Of a stretch of DNA of 12,786 nucleotides, positions 6,985 through 12,786 are shown one piece after another. A model generated the notes under the pieces. That model did not search any database. It saw only the letters and a program-made list of their open reading frames with translations, and had not been told where the DNA came from. This stretch comes from Trueperaceae bacterium (GTDB taxonomy: Bacteria; Deinococcota; Deinococci; Deinococcales; Trueperaceae). The position numbers were made by a program, and so were the translations under genes. Every line of letters begins with the position of its first letter. Within the stretch, counting starts at the first letter, position 1. The stretch lies in the NCBI GenBank assembly GCA_007128755.1, contig SKWV01000408.1, positions 1 to 12,786 of the forward strand. The letters are read 5' to 3'.

Positions 6985-7968
6985 ATGGTGCACTGGGCGC
7001 AGAGAACGGTACGGACGCTGCGGCGCAACGGTCGCGACGGCGTCGCGCCGTCACCCCGTCGCGACCACCGCTCCCGGCGGGCGCGGCTGGAGAACCGGGT
7101 CGCGTACATCTTCCTCGCGCCGTGGCTCATCGGCATGGTGGTGTTCGCGATCGGCCCGATGCTCATCTCGCTCTACCTGTCGTTCACGCGCTACGACCTC
7201 TTCACGGAGCCGGTCTGGACGGGGCTCGACAACTACACCCGCATGTTCTTCCGCGACACCCGCTGGCGCACCTCCCTCGAGGTCACGTCGGCCTTCGTCT
7301 TCTGGACGGTCCCGCTCCGGCTCGTGTTCGCGCTCGGCGTCGCCATGGTGCTCAACCGCGCGCTCCGCGGGGTGAGCCTGTATCGCGCGATCTACTATCT
7401 TCCGTCGCTCCTCGGCGGCAGCGTCGCCATCGCCATCCTGTGGCGGCAGGTGTTCGGCAGCCAGGGGCTCCTGAACCAGGTGCTCGCGCCGCTGGGCCTG
7501 CCCACCACGTCCTGGATCGCGAACCCCGACACCGCCCTCTCGACCCTGATCATCTTGGGCGTCTGGCAGTTCGGCTCGCCGATGATCATCTTCTTGGCGG
7601 GACTCAAGCAGATCCCGAAGGAGCTGTACGAAGCCGCGAACATCGACGGTGCGTCGAAGCTCGCCATGTTCTTCCGCATCACGGTGCCGCTGCTCACGCC
7701 GATCATCTTCTTCAACCTCATCATGCAGATGATCAGCTCGTTCCAGAGCTTCACGCCGGCGTTCATCATCAGCGGCGGCTCCGGCGGCCCGGCCAACTCG
7801 ACGCTCTTCTACACGCTCTACCTCTACCAGCAGGCGTTCTCGTCGTTTCGCATGGGCTACGCGTCGGCGCTGGCGTGGACGCTCGTCCTGATCATCGCGC
7901 TCTTCACCGTCGTGAACTTCGTGGCGTCGCGCTACTGGGTCTTCTATCAGGACGAGGGGAAGAAGTGA
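6985..7968 (+). CDS. ABC sugar transporter permease, MalF/UgpA type
   Basis: This 327-residue membrane protein has six apparent transmembrane segments. A basic, Arg-rich cytoplasmic tail (about 1-38) precedes the first one (YIFLAPWLIGMVVFAIGPML), and the second lies near 101-121. The EAA loop that contacts the ATPase is at about 216-235 (EAANIDGASKLAMFF, then PLLTP). This is the MalF/UgpA/LacF class of carbohydrate-uptake permeases, which pair with a MalG-like subunit. The downstream permease gene overlaps it by 4 bp (GTGA), consistent with equal production of the two halves of the channel. The start is chosen for its strong GGGAGG site. No ATPase gene lies nearby, so a shared MsmK/UgpC-like ATPase encoded elsewhere is expected. 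Confidence 0.94.
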   Translation: MVHWAQRTVRTLRRNGRDGVAPSPRRDHRSRRARLENRVAYIFLAPWLIGMVVFAIGPMLISLYLSFTRYDLFTEPVWTGLDNYTRMFFRDTRWRTSLEVTSAFVFWTVPLRLVFALGVAMVLNRALRGVSLYRAIYYLPSLLGGSVAIAILWRQVFGSQGLLNQVLAPLGLPTTSWIANPDTALSTLIILGVWQFGSPMIIFLAGLKQIPKELYEAANIDGASKLAMFFRITVPLLTPIIFFNLIMQMISSFQSFTPAFIISGGSGGPANSTLFYTLYLYQQAFSSFRMGYASALAWTLVLIIALFTVVNFVASRYWVFYQDEGKK

Positions 7969-8801
7969 AGCGCGCACCACGCACCACCTGGCTCATCCAC
8001 CTCGGTCTCGCCGCCGGGGCCATCCTCATGCTCTACCCGCTCCTCTGGATGATCAGCTCGTCGTTCAAGCCGCCGTCGCTGATCTTCCGGGATCTCGGCC
8101 TGTGGCCAAGCGCCACGACGCTCGACAACTACCGCTACGGCTGGACCGCGCTCAACATCCCGTTCAGCCGGTTCTTCCTCAACTCCTTCCTCATCTCGAG
8201 CCTCTCGGTCATCGGGACCGTGATATCGGCTTCCTTCACGGCCTACGCGTTCGCACGCCTCGAGTTCCGCTTCAAGCGGCCGCTCTTCGCGCTCATGCTC
8301 ATGACGCTGATGCTGCCGGGGCACGTCACGCTCATCCCCCAGTACGTGCTGTTCCTGCGCCTCGACTGGATCAACACCTTCTACCCGCTGTGGGTGCCGA
8401 GCTTCTTCGGTGGCGGGGCGTTCTTCATCTTCCTGAACGTCCAGTTCATCCGGAGCATCCCTCGGGAGCTCGACGAGGTCGCCGAGGTCGATGGCGCGAA
8501 CCACTTCCAGGTCTACTGGCGGATCATCTTCCCTCTCTCGCTGCCGGCCCTCATCACCACCGCCGTCTTCGCCTTCCTGTGGAGCTGGGACGACTTCTTC
8601 AGCCAGCTCCTCTACATCAGCGACATCCGCCTGCACACGGTGCCGCTGGCCCTGCGGGCCTTCCTCGACTCGAGCGGCGAGTCGTCGTTCGGGCCGCTGT
8701 TCGCGATGTCGACGCTGTCGCTCATCCCCGTGTTCGTCCTCTTCGTGCTCGCCCAGCGCTTCCTCGTCCAAGGTATCGCCACGTCCGGCGTGAAGGGCTG
8801 A
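7965..8801 (+). CDS. ABC sugar transporter permease, MalG/UgpE type
   Basis: This 278-residue protein has six predicted membrane segments, beginning with LIHLGLAAGAILMLYPLLWMI. It has the family features YPLLWMISSSFK near the N-terminus, FLNSFLIS before the second segment, AYAFARLEF, and an EAA-type loop at about 168-196 (ELDEVAEVDGAN, then WRIIFPLSLPAL). It ends close to the sixth helix with ALAQRF-like VLAQRFLVQG, as MalG-type subunits do. It pairs with the preceding permease to form the translocation channel. Its GTG start overlaps that gene's stop (GTGA), with a purine-rich GAGGGGAAGAA just upstream. A 28-bp gap follows before the GH30-like gene, with no promoter-like or terminator-like sequence that I can see, so the glycosidase is probably in the same transcript. 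Confidence 0.94.
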   Translation: MKRAPRTTWLIHLGLAAGAILMLYPLLWMISSSFKPPSLIFRDLGLWPSATTLDNYRYGWTALNIPFSRFFLNSFLISSLSVIGTVISASFTAYAFARLEFRFKRPLFALMLMTLMLPGHVTLIPQYVLFLRLDWINTFYPLWVPSFFGGGAFFIFLNVQFIRSIPRELDEVAEVDGANHFQVYWRIIFPLSLPALITTAVFAFLWSWDDFFSQLLYISDIRLHTVPLALRAFLDSSGESSFGPLFAMSTLSLIPVFVLFVLAQRFLVQGIATSGVKG

Positions 8802-8829
8802 AGCCCCCGGAAGCCGCCTGAAGGGAATC

Positions 8830-10254
8830 ATGCAGCTGCATCGCATCGCGGTCGACTTCTCGAAACCGATCCGCCCCTGGGACGGCTTCGGCGTCAACTA
8901 CGTCGAAGCGTGCCAGACACGCGACTACGCCACCAATCCCCAGGACTACGGCGGCTTCTCGCGGCTCGACGCGCGTGCGCGAGGGGAGATCCTCGATCTC
9001 ACCTTCGGGGACGACGGCCTCCGGCCCGGCATCGTCAAGATGTTCCTCGATCCCTGGCACCAGCGCGAGCCGGGCCACGACTACGACGTCGACCCGCACG
9101 TGCTCGACGAGCGGGCGTACGACCACGACGCCACCACGAGCAACATGTTGGCGTTCGTGCAGGGCGGGCTCGAGCGCCTCGCCAGGCGAGGTGACGCGCT
9201 CGAGGCGATCGTCACGCTCTACGGTCCGCCCGCGTGGATGACGCGCCAGCGCTTCGTTCGCGGGCGTGACCTCGATCCCGCCCTCAAGACCGAGGCGGCC
9301 AAGTACCTGATCGCCTGGGCGAAGCACCTGAGAGACGTGACGGGCCTGAACGTCGCGTACCTGTCGCTCCACAACGAGGGCGAGGACTGGATCCGCTGGC
9401 CGCTCGACGGCAGCACCGACGGCGATGCCGGTCACGACTACAACATGTACTGGCCGCCCGAGCAGGTGGTCGACTTCCTCCGCTTCATGCCGGAGATGCT
9501 GGCCGCTCACGGGCTCTCCGACGTCCGAGTGACGCCGGGCGAGTGCACCGGCTGGTACCGCTTCCAGGCGTGGGGTTACGCCGACGCCATCGCCGACGAC
9601 GAGCAGGCCCTGGCCGGACTCGGTCTCGTGACGTCGCACGGGTTCAAGGGCGGGGACATCGATGGCGACTGGTTCAACGACTGGCGTTCGGCCGGCATCG
9701 ACGTGCTCAGGGCGCGGCGGCCCGAGCTGCACGCCTGGGTGACGTCGACGAGCTGGAGCAAGATGGACGTCTACTTCCTCGAGGAGATGCGGCAGAACAT
9801 CTACGCGGCCAAGGTGAACGCCATCATCCCCTGGGCGACGATCCAGCTGCAGGGTCACTGGGAAGGCGGAGACCCGAACCCCGGCACCGCCTTCCGCGTC
9901 TACGAGGACGGCCGGTACGAGGTCACGAAGGGGTACCACTTCCTCAAGCAGATCTCCCGAGCGGGCCAGCCCGGTATGTCGGTGTGCCACGCCCACGCGA
10001 ACGACCGGCGCATCGGTCTCGTCGCCTTCGGGGGGCGGGGTTCGCGCCATCCCGATGCGTTCGTGGTGCTCAACCTCGGCGACGCGGAGCGCGAGTTCGA
10101 GGTCGAGGTCCGCGGCAGCGACCACGCCGCCTTCACCGCCTACCGCACCAGCGAGGACGACGACTACGTGCCTGCGGGCGCCGTGGACGTCAGCGACGGC
10201 CGCATCGCGGTCCGGGCGCCGCCGCGCTCGGCGACCACCTACTTCGGGCGGTGA
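8830..10254 (+). CDS. GH30-like (clan GH-A) glycosidase with an atypical nucleophile position
   Basis: This 474-residue protein reads as a TIM-barrel glycosidase related to GH30. It opens with DGFGVNY (18-24), has GPPAWMTR after strand 3, and has the acid/base motif LSLHNEGEDW with Glu183 after Asn182. Later come TSHGFKGG (268-275) and IIPWATIQLQGHW (332-344), which fit strands 6 and 8. A small beta domain (about 385-474) follows, as in GH30. At strand 7, where a Trp-x-Thr-Glu motif normally carries the nucleophile, this protein has WVTSTSW (303-309), with Ser306 at the expected Glu. It may use another residue, have altered chemistry, or belong to a neighbouring family. There is no signal peptide, so it should act on imported sugars. 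GH30 members include beta-1,6-galactanases, beta-xylosidases and glucuronoxylanases; substrate is undetermined. AAGGGA lies 3 nt before the ATG. Its stop overlaps the next gene by 4 bp. Confidence 0.75.
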   Translation: MQLHRIAVDFSKPIRPWDGFGVNYVEACQTRDYATNPQDYGGFSRLDARARGEILDLTFGDDGLRPGIVKMFLDPWHQREPGHDYDVDPHVLDERAYDHDATTSNMLAFVQGGLERLARRGDALEAIVTLYGPPAWMTRQRFVRGRDLDPALKTEAAKYLIAWAKHLRDVTGLNVAYLSLHNEGEDWIRWPLDGSTDGDAGHDYNMYWPPEQVVDFLRFMPEMLAAHGLSDVRVTPGECTGWYRFQAWGYADAIADDEQALAGLGLVTSHGFKGGDIDGDWFNDWRSAGIDVLRARRPELHAWVTSTSWSKMDVYFLEEMRQNIYAAKVNAIIPWATIQLQGHWEGGDPNPGTAFRVYEDGRYEVTKGYHFLKQISRAGQPGMSVCHAHANDRRIGLVAFGGRGSRHPDAFVVLNLGDAEREFEVEVRGSDHAAFTAYRTSEDDDYVPAGAVDVSDGRIAVRAPPRSATTYFGR

Positions 10255-12527
10255 AGCGAGCCCCCGACCCGCCTCCCGCCTCGGCCGTGCCGCTCCGGAT
10301 CGGCGGCGGCGGGTACGTCACCGGGCTCGTCGTCGACCCGCTCGTGCCCGATCGCCTCCTCGCTCGCTGCGACGTGGGCGGGGTGTTCCGCAGCGACGAT
10401 GGCGGCCGCGTCTGGCGGCCCGTCAACCGCGGCATGACCGAGGCCCACCACCACATGGTGCAGAGCGTCGCCATCAGCCCGCTCGTCCCGGGCCTGGCGT
10501 TCCGGTGCTCGGGCGACGCTCGCGGCGGCCGCCGCTTCGGGACCATCCACCGCACGCAGGACGGTGGCGCCACCTGGCACGAACTGACGGACCGGTGCGA
10601 CTTCTTCGGCAACGGCCCCACGCGGATGATGGGCGAGGTGATCGCGTGCAGTCCGTCGGCGCCCGACGTGATCGTGGCGGGAGCGTACTCGACGGGCGCA
10701 TGGCGCTCCGGCGACGGCGGCACGACCTGGCAGCACCTCGGGCTCGCCGGCGCTCGCATCTCGGTCGTCGCGGCGCACCCGCACGTCGCCGAACGGCTCT
10801 ACGTCGCGACTTGCAGCGACCGGGTGTTCTCGGTCGTGGAGCGCGGGTCGCGGTGGGCGCACGAGGCCACCTCCGAGAAGTGCCGCCGCTATTCGGACGT
10901 CAGGCGCGGCGATCGGGGCTCGCTCCTGATCTCGCCCGATAGCGGATCCAGTTGGACGGTGGCACTCGACGGGCCCGACGTCACCAACCTCGCCTTCGGT
11001 CCCGACGGCGCGCTGTACGCGGCGACGCTCCAAGACGGCCTCCTGCGCTCGCGCGACGACGGGCGCACGTGGAGCGCGATCATGACCGGCCTGCCCGCCG
11101 GCGCGAGCTTCCACGCGCTGACGGTCGCCGCCGACGGCACGCTCTACACGGCGCCCGACGCACGTCCGGGTGACGACGCGCTGGCGCCCGTCCCCGTGTA
11201 CGTCTCGGAGGATCACGGCCGCCGATGGCGGCTGGTGCGGCGGCACGTCGCCGCGCATCTCGTGCGCTACCCGCCCTACATGAGCGAGCGCCACGCCGGC
11301 TGGGCGATCTCGACGCTGCGGGCGTGCCCGCGGGTGCCGGGCCGGCTCTACCTCTGCAACTGGTACGGCGTCGCGCGCTCCGACGATGGCGGCCTGACCT
11401 GGGACGCGAACCACTTCTCCGGGATCGAGACGACCTGCGGCGAGGCCATCGCCGTCGCCCCGCACGCTCCGGAGACGGTCCACCTCACGCTCGCCGACCA
11501 TCGGCCGAGCGTCAGTCGTGACGCGGGCCGGTCCTTCGAGCCCATGCGCGTGGAGCCGCCGCCTCCGGGTGGCGCCTCGGATTCGACGGCGGTGGTCGCG
11601 TCACGGCACCGGCCGGGCCTCGTGCTGGCTGGGCTCACGCGTCGGGGAGCGGCCCGTCGGCCGGCGGTGATCGTGCGCTCCGTCGACGGCGGCGCCACCG
11701 GCCGGCCGGTGCACGCGTTCGGCGATGGCCTCTTCATCCAGGCGCTGGTCGAAGACGCTCGCGTGCCGGGCCGGTACCACGCCTTCCTCGACGGCGCCCT
11801 CGCGGACGGGGCGGGACTCTACCGCTCGCACGACGAAGGGCGTGGATGGCACCGTCGCGACGTCGTGTTCCCGCGCCACGTGCACACGTTCCCGCACCAC
11901 GCGGCGTGGATCGACGCTGAGCTCATGCCCGTCGTGGGGTACCAGGTGAAGAACGCCTGTGGCACGAACCGTCATCTCTGTGTGGATCCGCATCGAGACG
12001 ACACGCTCTACGTCGGCGAGTGGACCGAGGGCGTGTTCCGCGTCGGCCCCGACGACGAGGTCGTGCCCATCGGCGACGGGCTGCCCTTCGGCGCCGACCC
12101 CAAGACGACGCTCGCGGTCCTGCGCTGCGACCCGGCACGGCCGGAGGCGTTGTGGGCGGGCTTCACGCGCGCGGGGCTCTGGCGCACCCTCGATGGCGGG
12201 CGACGCTGGTCGAAGGTGTTCCCTGGTAACGAAGCCCCGTGCCACGTGACTGGCCTCGCCCTCGCCGACGACGGTGCGACGATCGCGATCGCGGGCGAGC
12301 CGTTGGCCGGCTCATCGGGTCGGTCGGGCATGTGGGCGAGCGTCGACACGGGGACGTCGTGGCACACCCTCGACGATGGCGCGTTCGGAGCGCTCCGGTG
12401 GAAGGGGATCGCGCTCGGCCCCGGTGCGACGACCGTCTACGCGGTCACGTGCGGCAGCGGTGGGTTCCGGTTCGAGCTGGGGTCGCTGGCGGACCGGGCT
12501 GTGAGCAGCCCCTCGGCGCCTCCGTAG
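10251..12527 (+). CDS. GH74-like protein with Asp-box (BNR) beta-propeller repeats
   Basis: This 758-residue protein carries about twelve Asp boxes (S/T-x-D-x-G-x-x-W) near residues 48, 102, 153, 228, 267, 319, 377, 422, 477, 526, 646 and 697. The one at 477-484 has lost its Trp (SVDGGATG). The N-terminus IGGGGYVTGLV (17-27) followed by ARCDVGG (38-44) closely matches GH74 xyloglucanases, where the Asp of ARTDxGG is catalytic, making Asp41 the candidate. Length and repeat number fit GH74's two seven-bladed propellers. I cannot confidently place the second catalytic Asp. GH74 enzymes are normally secreted, but this one has no signal peptide, so it probably acts on imported oligosaccharides or has another role. 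GTG 10251 is chosen because it overlaps the GH30-like stop (GTGA). The frame stays open upstream only as a shadow of that gene. No obvious ribosome-binding site precedes it, suggesting coupled translation. Confidence 0.8.
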   Translation: MKRAPDPPPASAVPLRIGGGGYVTGLVVDPLVPDRLLARCDVGGVFRSDDGGRVWRPVNRGMTEAHHHMVQSVAISPLVPGLAFRCSGDARGGRRFGTIHRTQDGGATWHELTDRCDFFGNGPTRMMGEVIACSPSAPDVIVAGAYSTGAWRSGDGGTTWQHLGLAGARISVVAAHPHVAERLYVATCSDRVFSVVERGSRWAHEATSEKCRRYSDVRRGDRGSLLISPDSGSSWTVALDGPDVTNLAFGPDGALYAATLQDGLLRSRDDGRTWSAIMTGLPAGASFHALTVAADGTLYTAPDARPGDDALAPVPVYVSEDHGRRWRLVRRHVAAHLVRYPPYMSERHAGWAISTLRACPRVPGRLYLCNWYGVARSDDGGLTWDANHFSGIETTCGEAIAVAPHAPETVHLTLADHRPSVSRDAGRSFEPMRVEPPPPGGASDSTAVVASRHRPGLVLAGLTRRGAARRPAVIVRSVDGGATGRPVHAFGDGLFIQALVEDARVPGRYHAFLDGALADGAGLYRSHDEGRGWHRRDVVFPRHVHTFPHHAAWIDAELMPVVGYQVKNACGTNRHLCVDPHRDDTLYVGEWTEGVFRVGPDDEVVPIGDGLPFGADPKTTLAVLRCDPARPEALWAGFTRAGLWRTLDGGRRWSKVFPGNEAPCHVTGLALADDGATIAIAGEPLAGSSGRSGMWASVDTGTSWHTLDDGAFGALRWKGIALGPGATTVYAVTCGSGGFRFELGSLADRAVSSPSAPP

Positions 12528-12531
12528 CCCC

Positions 12532-12537
12532 TATGCT
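12532..12537 (+). promoter_or_regulatory. Possible leaderless-type -10 element (TATGCT)
   Basis: TATGCT lies 5 bp before ATG 12543, the spacing of leaderless promoters known in Deinococcus, and just after the stop of the GH74-like gene. It could initiate a short transcript reading into the final gene. No -35 is evident, and the hexamer could occur by chance. Confidence 0.2.
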
Positions 12538-12542
12538 GCCTC

Positions 12543-12602
12543 ATGGCCGCGGACCGACACGCACCTCGTGACCCCGTCGCGCTACGGGCCGCCGCGCGAT
12601 GA
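12543..12602 (+). CDS. Possible 19-codon leader ORF
   Basis: An ATG at 12543 opens 19 codons rich in Ala, Arg and Asp, ending in a TGA that overlaps the ATG of the next gene (ATGA, 12599-12602). That is the same coupling arrangement used elsewhere in this locus. It could be a leader whose translation feeds ribosomes to the downstream start, which lacks a good ribosome-binding site. The peptide resembles nothing I know, and a chance ORF is quite possible. Confidence 0.2.
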   Translation: MAADRHAPRDPVALRAAAR

Positions 12603-12786
12603 GCGACCTGTGGGCCGTCGCCGATGCAGGCATCGTCCGGATCGTCGAAGCCGAAGGCCGGTGGGCGGCGGCGCGCGTGCGCTCGCCACGAGCGGCGCAG
12701 TGCCTCGCCGTCGACCCGCGCCGCCGTGAGACGCTCTACCTGGGTACCCGCGGCGAGGGAGCGTGGAAGAGCGAGGACGCCGGGCG
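12599..12786 (+). CDS. N-terminal part of a second Asp-box (BNR) propeller protein (partial, runs off the right edge)
   Basis: From ATG 12599, 62 codons are open to the window end with strong third-position G/C preference. The peptide begins MSDLWAVADAGIVRI and later has LAVDPRRRETLYLGTRGEGAW followed by KSEDAG. That is the strand, turn and opening of an Asp box, with the same phrase structure (xxVDP...LYxGT...GxWxSxDxG) as the repeats in the preceding GH74-like protein. It therefore looks like another beta-propeller protein, intracellular since no signal peptide is visible, and possibly a paralogue or sensor-like companion of the upstream gene. The 71-bp gap before it holds only a possible short leader ORF. 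Activity cannot be judged from the fragment. Confidence 0.65.
   Translation, partial: MSDLWAVADAGIVRIVEAEGRWAAARVRSPRAAQCLAVDPRRRETLYLGTRGEGAWKSEDAG

Noticed and set aside
9543..10250. Upstream extension of the GH74-like frame by 236 codons
   Set aside because: It is the shadow frame of the GH30-like gene, with typical Arg/Gly-rich nonsense translation. The GH74 homology starts shortly after GTG 10251.
1..12786. tRNA, rRNA, CRISPR arrays, insertion sequences or attachment sites
   Set aside because: I saw no tRNA-like cloverleaf, no regularly spaced repeats and no transposase or integrase motifs. The window is nearly fully accounted for by the listed genes.

Overview
This is a GC-rich bacterial window, densely coding, with strong G/C preference at third codon positions, several GTG starts and many 4-bp stop/start overlaps. 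The substrate-binding protein has an ordinary signal peptide ending in Ala-Gln and no lipobox cysteine. From memory, that is more typical of the Deinococcota (Deinococcus and Truepera relatives) than of Actinobacteria or Chloroflexota. The assignment is an inference, and no marker gene here settles it.

Almost all of the window is one two-armed carbohydrate-utilisation locus built around a FadR-type GntR regulator (4910-5593). The leftward arm reads amidohydrolase (4818-4051), GH2 beta-glucuronidase of the UidA type (4042-2288), then GH42 beta-galactosidase (2291-237). These genes are spaced by 8 bp and then overlap by 4 bp. The rightward arm reads sugar-binding protein (5686-6933), two ABC permeases (6985-7968 and 7965-8801), a GH30-like glycosidase (8830-10254), a GH74-like Asp-box propeller protein (10251-12527), and the start of a second Asp-box protein (12599 to the edge). 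The last 73 codons of an unidentified convergent gene occupy positions 1-223.

An 18-bp motif (TGTATGATGTCKGACAYA) occurs twice with 16 of 18 positions identical. One copy lies in the divergent amidohydrolase/regulator gap, the other just upstream of the binding-protein gene. Each copy covers a TATGAT -10 box, so it is the best candidate for the regulator's operator and would tie the two arms into one regulon.

None of the completely contained enzymes shows a signal peptide. The simplest model is that a glucuronic-acid- and galactose-containing oligosaccharide is imported by the ABC system and taken apart in the cytoplasm. No ABC ATPase and no classical glucuronate isomerase pathway are present, so a shared ATPase and downstream catabolism would have to be encoded elsewhere. 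Glucuronidated beta-galactan side chains of type II arabinogalactan are one plausible substrate, but this is a hypothesis.

The least ordinary parts are three: the GH30-like protein, which keeps the Asn-Glu acid/base motif but seems to have Ser where the nucleophilic Glu is expected; the signal-less GH74-like protein, followed by another Asp-box gene; and the amidohydrolase at the head of the glucuronidase operon.
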